Notes under the pieces: generated by a model
Told to the model about the DNA's origin: nothing
Seen by the model: the letters and a program-made list of their open reading frames with translations, nothing else
Databases searched by the model: none
Part shown: positions 16,550-24,040 of the stretch, piece by piece
How positions within the stretch are numbered: position 1 is the stretch's first letter
Layout: each line of letters opens with the position of its first letter
Position numbers and translations under genes: made by a program
Source: Candidatus Nomurabacteria bacterium
GTDB taxonomy: Bacteria > Patescibacteriota > Minisyncoccia > Phycocordibacterales > UBA9973
Direction of reading: 5' to 3'
Length of the DNA stretch: 37,012 bases
Assembly (NCBI GenBank): GCA_023267375.1
Contig: JAHFNJ010000008.1
Span: forward strand, 1 to 37,012

Positions 16550-16721
16550 CAATAAAATAAGCGAAGCGTTTTTGTGCCGGAGGAGCACGCAAATTTCTTT
16601 GCGTGTGTGGAGAGTCGAAGGGCGCAGTGATGTTTTGACAGCAGGCAAAACCACGAACCGGGGTCGCAAAAATTGCGAGTGACGACGAGCAATTATTTGT
16701 GACCGAGTCTCCCCTCCCGAC
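16544..16721 (+). repeat. Inverted tRNA-Leu(CAA) 3' tail with inserted hairpin and type II core
   Basis: The tRNA end CCGGCACAA (16544-16552) is mirrored by TTGTGCCGG (16572-16580) around a short GC/T-rich hairpin. After AGG comes a 25-nt insert (16584-16608) with stem CACGCAAA/TTTGCGTG and loop TTTC. The inverted T-arm follows: GGAGAGTCGAA (16609-16619). The core (16624-16686) has hairpin GTTTTG/CAAAAC, then GGGGTCGC and GTGACGAC. It closes at 16704-16721 with a direct degenerate copy of the tRNA 3' end (CGAGTCTCCCCTCCCGAC). That copy pairs 8 of 9 positions with the inverted T-arm. It ends 10 nt before miaA. Confidence 0.8.
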
Positions 16722-16731
16722 CTTCATCCAT

Positions 16732-17646
16732 ATGTCCACCAAAACCCTAAAAATCAAACCCCTCGTTATCGCTGTAGTTGGTCCTACCTCTATTGGCAAA
16801 TCTGACTATGCTGTCACGCTCGCCAAAAAAATTGGTGGGGAGATTATTTCTGCTGATTCCCGACAAGTGTATCGAGGGCTTGATATTGGCTCGGGGAAAA
16901 TCACCAAAAAAGAAATGGACGGCATTCAACATTACATGCTTGATGTGGCTTCACCCAAAAAAGTATTCTCCGTGCACGATTTCAAGAAAAAAGCCCTGCC
17001 GATTCTTTTAAATATTGTAGCTCGTGGTAAAACCCCTATCATTGTCGGTGGAACCGGATTTTATGTTGATGCTCTCGTAGGTGAAAATGTCATCCCTGAA
17101 GTACCACCAAACAAAAAGTTGCGGAAAAAATTTCTAGCACAATCTGCCGAAGTAAATTTTAAACACTTACAAAAACTCGATCCAAAGCGAGCAAAAACAA
17201 TCGATAAACACAACAACGTCCGCCTGGTCCGTGCGATTGAAATTGCAACTGCCTTGGGGAGTGTCCCGAAACAAAAAAAGGTAGCACTGCCGTATCGAGT
17301 ACTTTGGATGGGACTGACCGCCGATCGCGACATACTCCGTAAGCGAATTGAAAAACGTCTGCGCGCACGCCTTTTGCAAGGGATGCTAGGAGAAGTAAAA
17401 AAGCTTCGTGCCGAAGGAGTATCATGGAAACGGCTCCATGATCTTGGCCTTGAGTATCGCTATGTGGCACTCCATCTTCAAGGAAAACTAAAAATAGAAG
17501 ATCTGGAAAAAACCCTCGCGGATAAAATTTACCAGTATGCAATGCGTCAATTACGCTGGTTTAAGCGCAATAAGGAAATAAACTGGATCGACGCAAAACA
17601 GATGAGCAAGATGGCGGGACCTGAGGTGATGAAGTTTCTAAAATGA
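16732..17646 (+). CDS. miaA: tRNA dimethylallyltransferase
   Basis: Adds an isopentenyl group to A37 of tRNAs reading UNN codons, which include the Leu, Trp, Cys and Tyr tRNAs of this window. The start MSTKTLKIKPLVIAVVG (16732) gives 304 residues. The P-loop is GPTSIGKS (17-24), followed by ISADSRQVYRGLDIGSGK and the substrate loop IIVGGTGFYVDAL. RLVRAIEIA and the C-terminal QYAMRQLRWFKRN complete the family pattern. It lies between the tail of tRNA-Leu(CAA) and tRNA-Trp, both on its strand. The upstream in-frame ATG at 16699 lies inside the tail's core and is rejected. Confidence 0.95.
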   Translation: MSTKTLKIKPLVIAVVGPTSIGKSDYAVTLAKKIGGEIISADSRQVYRGLDIGSGKITKKEMDGIQHYMLDVASPKKVFSVHDFKKKALPILLNIVARGKTPIIVGGTGFYVDALVGENVIPEVPPNKKLRKKFLAQSAEVNFKHLQKLDPKRAKTIDKHNNVRLVRAIEIATALGSVPKQKKVALPYRVLWMGLTADRDILRKRIEKRLRARLLQGMLGEVKKLRAEGVSWKRLHDLGLEYRYVALHLQGKLKIEDLEKTLADKIYQYAMRQLRWFKRNKEINWIDAKQMSKMAGPEVMKFLK

Positions 17647-17654
17647 GGCTTTTA

Positions 17655-17663
17655 TGCTATATT
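17655..17663 (+). promoter_or_regulatory. Extended -10 of tRNA-Trp
   Basis: TGC TATATT at 17655-17663, 10 nt before the mature tRNA end. It matches the TGC-plus-hexamer pattern seen before several genes here. Confidence 0.45.
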
Positions 17664-17673
17664 TTGAGCGCTT

Positions 17674-17744
17674 GGGCCTATAGTTCAGTGGTAGAATAAT
17701 CGTCTCCAAAACGATTGACCGAGGTTCGAATCCTCGTGGGCCCG
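17674..17744 (+). tRNA. tRNA-Trp (anticodon CCA)
   Basis: 71 nt. Acceptor GGGCCTA pairs with TGGGCCC (one G-T), discriminator G as usual for tRNA-Trp. Anticodon stem TCGT/ACGA with loop CTCCAAA gives CCA. T-arm GAGGTTCGAATCCTC. Followed by CAA; no inverted tail. Confidence 0.95.
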
Positions 17745-17770
17745 CAAATTGGATTTAAATACTCGATAAC

Positions 17771-17798
17771 AAAAAATCACCCATATGGGTGATTTTTT
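17771..17798. terminator. Bidirectional terminator between tRNA-Trp and rpmG
   Basis: 12-bp perfect stem AAAAAATCACCC/GGGTGATTTTTT with loop ATAT. It has a T-run on both strands and serves the converging tRNA-Trp and rpmG. Confidence 0.85.
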
Positions 17799-17799
17799 G

Positions 17800-17958
17800 T
17801 TATTTCTTAGCTTCTTTGTGCGGGGTTACTTTTTTGCACCACTTACAGTATTTTTTGAGTTCAATTTTCTTTACTACGAGCTTCTTGTTTTTACTGCTCC
17901 AGTAGTTGATGCGCTTACATTTTCCGCAAGCAAGTTTTATGAGTCGTTCTTGAGACAT
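17800..17958 (-). CDS. rpmG: 50S ribosomal protein L33
   Basis: Short gene of 52 residues, beginning MSQERLIKLACGKCKRINYW. L33 lies near the ribosomal E site. Two zinc-type pairs are present: Cys11/Cys14 (CGKC) and Cys38/Cys41 (CKWC), so this is the zinc-binding form. KNKKLVVKKIELKKYC is the typical L33 strand region. The stop at 17802..17800 directly abuts the terminator. The leader is about 40 nt behind an extended -10 promoter. Confidence 0.92.
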   Translation of the reverse strand: MSQERLIKLACGKCKRINYWSSKNKKLVVKKIELKKYCKWCKKVTPHKEAKK

Positions 17959-18005
17959 AGATGATTTGGTTGCGGGCTTTAGGTAATAGTACCGACAACT
18001 GCTCT

Positions 18006-18033
18006 ATAGTAGCAGAAAATCCTGAAAAAGCAA
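18006..18033 (-). promoter_or_regulatory. Promoter of rpmG
   Basis: Minus strand TTGCTT (18033..18028), 16 nt, TACTAT (18011..18006), with TGC directly before the -10 (extended -10). Confidence 0.55.
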
Positions 18034-18058
18034 GCCAGGCTACCCGTAAAGAAGACTT

Positions 18059-18205
18059 GATTCTCACCCTACGGTCGCGGGTACTTTTCCGCCTCGCTTC
18101 GCTCATATGGAAAAGTCTTTCGAATCCTTACGGAAGCCAAGCAGTTGGCTTCCTCCCGACACCAAACAAAAAAACGGCAAAAGCCGTTTTTTTTATGTGC
18201 GCCGG
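18059..18205 (-). repeat. Inverted tRNA-Tyr 3' tail with inserted CTGC hairpin and type I core
   Basis: Read on the minus strand, downstream of tRNA-Tyr and its terminator. The acceptor-like inverted end (plus-strand TCCCGACACCA, 18154-18164) is followed by a perfect 9-bp hairpin (GGAAGCCAA/TTGGCTTCC, 18132-18153, loop CTGC on the minus strand). The inverted T-arm (plus TTCGAATCCTT, 18119-18129) is 11/11 identical to the tRNA. The core (18059-18120) has CTTTTC...GAAAAG closing an internal hairpin. ACCCGCG and CCGTAG follow, and GAGAATC pairs back to GATTC. It shares this core with the tails of tRNA-Cys and tRNA-Leu(TAA). Confidence 0.8.
18171..18190 (-). terminator. Terminator of tRNA-Tyr
   Basis: AAAACGGC/GCCGTTTT with loop AAAA and T-runs on both sides. 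It is also the axis of the inverted duplication of the tRNA-Tyr 3' end. Confidence 0.8.
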
Positions 18206-18281
18206 GAAGGATTCGAACCTTCGTAGCCCTATGGGCGACAGATTTACAGTCTGTTGCGATTGACCACTCCGCCACCGACGC
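18198..18281 (-). tRNA. tRNA-Tyr (anticodon GTA)
   Basis: 84 nt with a long variable arm. Acceptor GCGTCGG pairs with CCGGCGC (one T-G), discriminator A. Anticodon stem CAGA/TCTG with loop CTGTAAA gives GTA. T-arm GGTTCGAATCC. A minus-strand promoter TTGAAA, 16 nt, TATACT lies shortly upstream (about 18294-18321). Followed by CAT. Confidence 0.94.
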
Positions 18282-18338
18282 ATTAACGATAAGTATACAC
18301 ATTTTTTATTGATTTTCAATGTGATATAACAAATGAAC

Positions 18339-18410
18339 GCTCCCGTAGTTCAATGGATAGAATACAAGTTTCCGGAACTTACGATACAGGTTCGATTCCT
18401 GTCGGGAGCA
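18339..18410 (+). tRNA. tRNA-Arg (anticodon CCG)
   Basis: 72 nt. Acceptor GCTCCCG pairs with CGGGAGC, discriminator A. Anticodon stem AAGT/ACTT with loop TTCCGGA gives CCG. T-arm CAGGTTCGATTCCTG. An extended -10 (TGA TATAAC, 18322-18330) precedes it. Followed by CAA and a plain terminator; no inverted tail. Confidence 0.94.
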
Positions 18411-18415
18411 CAACA

Positions 18416-18449
18416 AAACAAAAACCACCCTCTTGGGTGGTTTTTGTTT
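18416..18449. terminator. Bidirectional terminator between tRNA-Arg and clpB
   Basis: 15-bp perfect stem with core AACCACCC/GGGTGGTT, loop TCTT, and T-rich on both strands. It overlaps the clpB stop codon. Confidence 0.85.
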
Positions 18450-21132
18450 ACATCGTTGCTTTTGAAGCAGTATTAGTACGCATGGTACCGCGACTCTTTT
18501 TTCTTTTTGTTTCAATCACTAATTCATTGTTCTTCACAGTGACAGAGACTGAATCCCCTTTCACCACTCCATGAGCGATAATATAGGATGCAACAGGGTT
18601 TAAGATCTTTGTTTGAATCAAACGATTGAGCGGTCGAGCGCCGTAATGTGGATCATACCCTTCCTTTGCCAGATATGCGTAAGCCTCTTCAGAAATTTCA
18701 AGTGAAATATCTTTAGCAGCCAAACGTTCTCTGACTACTTGTGTACGGATCTTTACAATTTCTTTGATCGCATCGGTTGAAAGAATGTCGAAGACAATAA
18801 TTTCATCCAAGCGATTCAAGAATTCTGGACGGAAATGATCTTTCAATGTAGCCAACACTTTCTCTTTCGTATTGTTGTATTCATCTTTCTGACTATCGCT
18901 ATTGAATCCAATTGATTCCATTTTCTCAATGAAGTTGGAACCAATGTTTGAGGTCAGAATAATGATCGTATTTTTGAAGTTCACGACACGACCCTTACCA
19001 TCAGTGAGGCGACCTTCATCGAGTACTTGGAGTAAGATATTGAATACTTCCGGATGCGCCTTCTCGACTTCATCAAACAACACTACCGAGTATGGACGGT
19101 GACGTACAGCCTCTGTCAGCTGCCCTGCTTCATCGTAGCCAACGTAGCCTGGCGGTGAACCCAAAAGTTTTGAGACACTATGACGTTCCATGTATTCAGA
19201 CATATCCACACGGATGAGTGCTTTATCGTCATTGAACATGAATTGTGCCAATGTCTTAGTAAGTTCTGTTTTACCGACACCAGTAGGACCCAAGAAAATA
19301 AATGAGCCGATTGGACGGTTTGGATCAGAGATACCAGCACGTGCACGACGCACAACATCAGAAATTTTATGAATCGCTTCGTCCTGTCCGATGATGCGCT
19401 TCTTGAGCTCATCTTCCATACGAGCAAGCTTCTCACGCTCTTCTTCAAGCATCTTCACGAGCGGAATACCAGTCCATCGAGCGACTACTTCTGCGATATC
19501 TTCTTCGGTAATTTCTTCCTTGAGAATACGGCGAGATTTCTGCAATTTCTTCAAACGAGTCAACTTTGTTTCAAGATCTTTCTGGAGTGTTGGAATCTTA
19601 CCATAGCGGATTTCCGCAGCACGCCCCAAATCTGCGCGCATTTCAGCATTTTCAGCTTCAAGACGGAGCGACTCGAGATCTTTCTTGATAGCGCGAATTT
19701 CAACCACCGTTGATTTTTCATTTTGCCACTTGAGCTCGATCTCACGAGTCTTCTCACGCAGATTGGCAATTTCAGTATCAATACCTTTGATACGTGCGCG
19801 AGTCTCCTTTGCTTCAGGATGGGTTTCAATTTCTTTCTTGAGTGCTTCCTTCTCGATTTCAAGACGCATGATCTTTCGATGTGCATCTTCAAGAACCGGA
19901 GGCTTGTTTTCAAGCGCGATGCGGAGTGCTGACGCAGCTTCATCAATCAAGTCGATTGCTTTATCAGGCAAGAAACGGTTGGTGATGTAGCGCGTTGAAA
20001 GATTGACCGCCGCAATAATCGCATCATCAGTAATACGAACACCGTGGTAGAGTTCATACTTTTCTTTGAGGCCACGCAAAATAGCGATAGCATCTTCTGG
20101 TGATGGTTCATCGATGTATACCGGCTGAAAACGACGAGCAAGCGCAGGATCTTTTTCAATATGCTTTTGGTATTCCTTGAGTGTCGTTGCGCCGATTGCA
20201 CGAAGTTCCCCACGGGCGAGCGCAGGCTTCAACATGTTTGATGCATCGAGTGATCCTTCAGACGCACCAGCACCAACAATCGTGTGAATTTCATCGACGA
20301 ACAGAATTATTTTTCCATCGGCTCGTTCAATTTCCTTCATAATAGCCTTTAGTCGCTCTTCAAATTCTCCGCGGTACTTTGTCCCTGCAAGAAGGGATCC
20401 GAGATCAAGCGATACGAGCTCTTTGTCTTTGAGTGACTCAGAGACATCACCTTTTGCAATACGCTGCGCCAGGCCTTCAACAACTGCAGTTTTCCCCGTG
20501 CCTGCTTCACCGATCAAGATGGGATTATTTTTGGTGCGACGAGAAAGAATCTGCATGATGCGCATGATTTCTGAATCCCGACCAATAACTGGATCGAGTT
20601 TGTCTTCTTTAGCGAGTTTGGTGAGATTGCGAGTAAATTTAGTAAGCATGCGCATTTTCTTGGGTGTTCCGACATCAGTGATATTTTGATTGCGGAATTC
20701 TTCAATGATTTTAATAACCTGCTCTTTTGTAATACGGAAACGAGAGATAACTTCACGAGCTTCTGATGGCACATCGAGCACTGCCACAAAAAGGTGTTCA
20801 GTGGAAATGAAATCATCTTTCAAAACCTGTGCAACTTTCTGGGAATTCTCAATAACCTGTGCTAAGTCAGGAGTAAGATAGAGTTGATATGAAGGAGAGA
20901 CTGTTGTGCGTGTTTCCGGTGCTTCAATTGCTTCAAGCAGTGAATCAGTGAGTAGTACAGTATCAATTTCCAAACGATCAAGAATAGAGGTCACCATCGA
21001 TTCTTCTTGCACAAGCAACGCTGTCATCAAATGCAAGGTATTTACGTGATTCTGACCACGTTCAATAGCGAGCTCATGAGCTTTGCGAATTGCTTCTTTG
21101 GCACGAGTTGTAAAATTGTGAAGTGGTGGCAT
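18448..21132 (-). CDS. clpB: ATP-dependent disaggregase ClpB
   Basis: Hexameric AAA+ chaperone that pulls polypeptides out of aggregates with DnaK. 894 residues, close to the usual 860. An N-terminal Clp repeat domain covers about 1-145. NBD1 has Walker A GEAGTGKT (208-215), Walker [12 protein letters not shown] and a pore loop [15 protein letters not shown] charged coiled-coil middle domain (about 410-540) distinguishes ClpB from ClpA/C. NBD2 has Walker A GPTGVGKT, pore motif [26 protein letters not shown] and the arginine-finger region [11 protein letters not shown]. The tail is basic and Thr-rich. It has its own strong promoter but no CIRCE (HrcA) operator that I can see. Confidence 0.97.
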   Translation of the reverse strand: MPPLHNFTTRAKEAIRKAHELAIERGQNHVNTLHLMTALLVQEESMVTSILDRLEIDTVLLTDSLLEAIEAPETRTTVSPSYQLYLTPDLAQVIENSQKVAQVLKDDFISTEHLFVAVLDVPSEAREVISRFRITKEQVIKIIEEFRNQNITDVGTPKKMRMLTKFTRNLTKLAKEDKLDPVIGRDSEIMRIMQILSRRTKNNPILIGEAGTGKTAVVEGLAQRIAKGDVSESLKDKELVSLDLGSLLAGTKYRGEFEERLKAIMKEIERADGKIILFVDEIHTIVGAGASEGSLDASNMLKPALARGELRAIGATTLKEYQKHIEKDPALARRFQPVYIDEPSPEDAIAILRGLKEKYELYHGVRITDDAIIAAVNLSTRYITNRFLPDKAIDLIDEAASALRIALENKPPVLEDAHRKIMRLEIEKEALKKEIETHPEAKETRARIKGIDTEIANLREKTREIELKWQNEKSTVVEIRAIKKDLESLRLEAENAEMRADLGRAAEIRYGKIPTLQKDLETKLTRLKKLQKSRRILKEEITEEDIAEVVARWTGIPLVKMLEEEREKLARMEDELKKRIIGQDEAIHKISDVVRRARAGISDPNRPIGSFIFLGPTGVGKTELTKTLAQFMFNDDKALIRVDMSEYMERHSVSKLLGSPPGYVGYDEAGQLTEAVRHRPYSVVLFDEVEKAHPEVFNILLQVLDEGRLTDGKGRVVNFKNTIIILTSNIGSNFIEKMESIGFNSDSQKDEYNNTKEKVLATLKDHFRPEFLNRLDEIIVFDILSTDAIKEIVKIRTQVVRERLAAKDISLEISEEAYAYLAKEGYDPHYGARPLNRLIQTKILNPVASYIIAHGVVKGDSVSVTVKNNELVIETKRKKSRGTMRTNTASKATM

Positions 21133-21207
21133 AAAATTAAGTTTACATTTATAAGGTCTTAGTAATACATTCGATTGGCGGCGTGTTATTGGTTCAAATG
21201 TCTCAAC

Positions 21208-21235
21208 ATTGTAACATTTTTTAATAATTGGTCAA
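21208..21235 (-). promoter_or_regulatory. Promoter of clpB
   Basis: Minus strand TTGACC (21235..21230), 16 nt, TACAAT (21213..21208), starting right after the stop of the upstream gene. The leader is about 68 nt. This is a good housekeeping-type promoter. Confidence 0.7.
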
Positions 21236-21240
21236 TACTT

Positions 21241-22056
21241 CTACTGTAAGGCTTGTCTTAGAATGTTTTTGACGGCATCAGCATCAACAAGCTTTATCGT
21301 GCCATCGGGCGAAAGTACCGCGATACCAGCGACTTCCCCATCAAGCGTCAGTGCTGGTGATGCAATAAAATCTCCCGAGATATCATCATTGAGCGTAATC
21401 GAACCCTGGTCAGTCTTCTTTCCAGTGCCCGAGGTTGTCGCTCTCGTCAATGATGACGCGATGCGCTTCAACACCTTACTAATACTCTCAGAATAAAAGA
21501 TGAGTGTCTGTCCAATCTTTATCGTATTTATATCTGCAATCGTAAGCGAAGCAGGAATCGTCGGCATTGGAGATGCCGGAGCAAATCGGAACACAGCTAT
21601 ACCCTGCTCATTTGACAAAAGTTCGAGCGCCAAGCGAGAATTAGTTCCAAAACTGCCAATATATTTTTTACCAGCTTCAATTGTTCTGCCGTCTGCGACA
21701 ATTAATTTATCGGGACCCCCAACGAAACCAACCGTAATCACATCAACAACCAGTGCATCAAGATTTTTACCTACAGAAATTTTTACCTGCGCATCTTTGT
21801 AGCGCGCAATAGCATCGACGATAAGATCATCTTCTTTTACAATAACCGTTGTCTGCACACCTTTATTGTTTGAGGAAGTAGCAGGGGTTGTTTGTTCAAT
21901 TGTTTTTTCAATCACACGATTGATTGTATTGGTGACATTTGTCGGAGCAACCTGCAAAAGCGACACTGTAGCGATTGAAGTCGCGATAGACGCAATAAAG
22001 GCCACAAGGAGTGCCAACAAAATAAGTTGTGATTTGTTAAGGTCGTTGAAATCCAT
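21241..22056 (-). CDS. Membrane-anchored trypsin-like (HtrA-fold) protein, probably inactive
   Basis: 271 residues: a short cytoplasmic start, one membrane helix (about 11-35), a Thr/Ser/Asn-rich linker, then a beta-rich domain (about 75-265). The latter resembles a chymotrypsin/HtrA fold. FIASPALTLDGEVAGIAVLS aligns with the usual region GGPLLNLDGEVIGI. The catalytic serine motif GNSGG is replaced by SGDFIAS, and no clear His-Asp pair is visible. No PDZ domain follows. It may be a non-catalytic extracytoplasmic sensor or chaperone. It precedes clpB on the same strand, but clpB has its own promoter. The fold call is moderate. Confidence 0.55.
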   Translation of the reverse strand: MDFNDLNKSQLILLALLVAFIASIATSIATVSLLQVAPTNVTNTINRVIEKTIEQTTPATSSNNKGVQTTVIVKEDDLIVDAIARYKDAQVKISVGKNLDALVVDVITVGFVGGPDKLIVADGRTIEAGKKYIGSFGTNSRLALELLSNEQGIAVFRFAPASPMPTIPASLTIADINTIKIGQTLIFYSESISKVLKRIASSLTRATTSGTGKKTDQGSITLNDDISGDFIASPALTLDGEVAGIAVLSPDGTIKLVDADAVKNILRQALQ

Positions 22057-22122
22057 AGGGGTATATCTAAAACCTGCTACTCTTCTTACTTTTTTATTAT
22101 AGCATGTGCGTCAAGCGCACTC

Positions 22123-23364
22123 CTACAGCCACGGTTTCATTTTCTGAAATATTTCAGTGAGCGCTTTTACGAGCGCATCGATATCTTTTTTGGTTGTTGT
22201 TCGCCCTAAACTAATACGGATACTTCCCTCGTCTTCCGGGTTGTCTTTCTTGCCGTAGAGCGCTTCAAGCACATAGGATTCATCAGGATCATCACTTTTA
22301 CAGGCACTCTTGGAAGAAACAGCAATGCCTTTTGCATCAAGCTCGATCACCAAAAGCTCACTTGATATACCTGGAAAAGAAATATTTATGTTGTTTGGCA
22401 GACGTTCACTGGTATGACCATTGATGCGTACCTTCGGAAATTGTTTTTGCAGTTTTGTAAATGCGTAGTCTCGGATCGTCGTTAGTCGTTTCGCTTCCTT
22501 CCCTACCATGCGAATTGTTTTGTGAAGTGCGACAGCAAGCCCCACAATAGCGCTCGTATTTTCCGTCCCTGGATGCATTTGAAATTCTTGATTGCCACCC
22601 GAGTACACCCCAATACATGGAGTTCCACGACGTTTATAGAGCACTCCACTGCCGCGTGGTCCATAGATCTTCGATCCATTGAATGAAAGGAGGTCAACGT
22701 CAATTTTACGCATATCTATAGGCATATAATTGATCGCTTGTGCTGCATCCGTGTGAAAGAGTGGGTAACGAGAATTTTTATTCTGCGTTTTTCTAAAGTG
22801 CCGTACTTCTCTGGCAATTTCGCCAATTGGCTCTATGGTGCCAATTTCATTGTTTGCATACATGACTGAAACTAAAATAGTTTCAGGCTTCAGTGCAGCG
22901 CGAATATCTTTCGGATTAATAATTCCTTTTTCATCGGGCATAACATAGGTCACTGACACTCCTTCTTTTTCAAGTTGCCGACATGTTTCGCGAACCGCAG
23001 CATGCTCAATCGCAGTCGTTACAATATGTGGTTGATATGTTGCTTCTGGATTATTCTCACGAAAAGCGCGGACCACGCCCAAAATAGCGATATTATCGCC
23101 TTCAGTACCGCCCGTCGTAAAAATAATTTCTTCTGGGTGTGCACACAACAAATCGGCAACTTTTTTTCGGGCAACAGCAATAGCTTTCCCGGCCTCTACA
23201 CCTTCTTTATGGAGCGAGCTCGGATTCCCATGAAGCGACAACGCGCTACTCATAGCTTTTTTGACGTCCTCATCCACCGGTGCAGCAGAAGCAAAGTCGA
23301 GATAAACCCGCCCTTTGGTGGGAAATTTTGGCGGGTAAATTCGTTTGTTCTTTTTACCACTCAT
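22123..23364 (-). CDS. Cysteine desulfurase (NifS/IscS family)
   Basis: PLP enzyme that takes sulfur from cysteine for Fe-S clusters or tRNA thiolation. 413 residues. VYLDFASAAPV opens the fold. His121 (AIEHAAV), Asp206 and Gln209 (HTDAAQA) contact the cofactor. The PLP lysine is Lys232 in NGSKIYGPRG, where the usual His before Lys is Ser. The persulfide cysteine is Cys355 (SSKSACKS), and SIRISLGR ends the domain. No iscU, sufE or mnmA partner is adjacent, so the pathway is open. The -10 TACTAT ends 9 nt before the ATG, again nearly leaderless. Confidence 0.93.
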   Translation of the reverse strand: MSGKKNKRIYPPKFPTKGRVYLDFASAAPVDEDVKKAMSSALSLHGNPSSLHKEGVEAGKAIAVARKKVADLLCAHPEEIIFTTGGTEGDNIAILGVVRAFRENNPEATYQPHIVTTAIEHAAVRETCRQLEKEGVSVTYVMPDEKGIINPKDIRAALKPETILVSVMYANNEIGTIEPIGEIAREVRHFRKTQNKNSRYPLFHTDAAQAINYMPIDMRKIDVDLLSFNGSKIYGPRGSGVLYKRRGTPCIGVYSGGNQEFQMHPGTENTSAIVGLAVALHKTIRMVGKEAKRLTTIRDYAFTKLQKQFPKVRINGHTSERLPNNINISFPGISSELLVIELDAKGIAVSSKSACKSDDPDESYVLEALYGKKDNPEDEGSIRISLGRTTTKKDIDALVKALTEIFQKMKPWL

Positions 23365-23373
23365 TGTAGTTGC

Positions 23374-23401
23374 ATAGTAGCGCAGACCATAGATTTTTCA
23401 A
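23374..23401 (-). promoter_or_regulatory. Promoter of the cysteine desulfurase gene
   Basis: Minus strand TTGAAA (23401..23396), 16 nt, TACTAT (23379..23374), then 9 nt to the ATG. Confidence 0.55.
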
Positions 23402-23407
23402 AACCCA

Positions 23408-23483
23408 GTAGTGAATTTTGGTCAGGCACAAATTTCATTTGTGCGCTCCGATCCTAGTCGGAGTATGACCAAAATCTACTACC
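23408..23483. repeat. Three-stem palindromic element between divergent genes
   Basis: An outer stem of GTAGT (23408-23412) with ACTAC (23478-23482) and ATTTTGGTCA (23415-23424) with TGACCAAAAT (23466-23475) encloses two perfect hairpins. These are GCACAAAT/ATTTGTGC (23426-23444) and CTCCGA/TCGGAG (23446-23463). It lies between the divergent promoters of the cysteine desulfurase gene and the DUF4446 gene. No tRNA similarity is seen. Confidence 0.8.
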
Positions 23484-23490
23484 GGGAAAA

Positions 23491-23519
23491 TTGCAAAAAT
23501 GGTTTTTTAGTTGTATACT
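23491..23519 (+). promoter_or_regulatory. Promoter of the DUF4446 gene
   Basis: TTGCAA (23491-23496), exactly 17 nt, TATACT (23514-23519). The predicted start is about 4 nt before the ATG at 23530. Confidence 0.7.
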
Positions 23520-23529
23520 GCTTCATCGT

Positions 23530-23979
23530 ATGAGCACCACTTTGATCATTTTATATGCCGCTTGCGGCGTTATTGTCCTCCAGCTTGCCTGGATCATAAT
23601 GACAGAGCTACGACTTAAGAAGGTCTTTCGGGGCAAAGGGGCAGAAGATTTAGAAGGAATGCTCAAAGATGTTGCCGAAGGTATCAGCAAGCTCGAACAG
23701 GCAAACAAAGAGATCACCAGACTTTTGAACGAACATGACGGGCGCATAAAGACATCAATTCGTGGTGTTGAGCTTACCCGATTCAACCCATTTCAAGAGG
23801 CTGGTAGTAATCAAAGTTTTGCGATTGCACTCATGAACGAAGAAGGTGATGGTCTTGTGCTCTCTTCTCTCTATTCTCGAGATCGCATGAGTATCTTTGC
23901 AAAGCCGGTAAAAAAAGGTACCTCTGATTTTGAACTAACTACCGAAGAAAAAGGCGTGATTCAAAAAGCGACCCGGTAA
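23530..23979 (+). CDS. DUF4446-like membrane-anchored protein
   Basis: 149 residues from MSTTLIILYAACG. One membrane helix (about 3-22), a coiled-coil stretch (about 35-72, DLEGMLKDVAEGISKLEQAN), then a small conserved domain. That domain's pattern is RFNPFQEAGSNQSFAIALMN, then GDGLVLSSLYSRDRMSIFAKP; this matches what I know of DUF4446, a family of unknown function common in Gram-positives and CPR. The in-frame TTG at 23491 is the -35 box itself and is rejected as start. infB follows after 61 nt. Confidence 0.75.
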   Translation: MSTTLIILYAACGVIVLQLAWIIMTELRLKKVFRGKGAEDLEGMLKDVAEGISKLEQANKEITRLLNEHDGRIKTSIRGVELTRFNPFQEAGSNQSFAIALMNEEGDGLVLSSLYSRDRMSIFAKPVKKGTSDFELTTEEKGVIQKATR

Positions 23980-24011
23980 ATTTTCATCAACTATTCTCTC
24001 AACTTTTTAAA

Positions 24012-24033
24012 AAAATCCCCACTGTTGGATTTT
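24012..24033 (+). terminator. Weak hairpin before infB
   Basis: AAAATCC (24012-24018) pairs with GGATTTT (24027-24033), followed by ATTTTG. It may end the upstream transcript or attenuate infB; the infB start is 8 nt later. Confidence 0.45.
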
Positions 24034-24040
24034 ATTTTGT

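Noticed and set aside
16550-16731. Integron attC site
   Set aside because: No R/L box pairs, no integrase and no cassette array; the outer stems match the adjacent tRNA instead.
18059-18164. Independent tRNA or tmRNA on the opposite strand, because the tail reads like a tRNA 3' half ending ACACCA
   Set aside because: No matching 5' acceptor strand, D-arm or anticodon arm is present; only the 3' half is represented, with an inserted hairpin.
23491-23529. TTG start of the DUF4446 gene at 23491
   Set aside because: The TTG is the -35 box and the codons cover the promoter.
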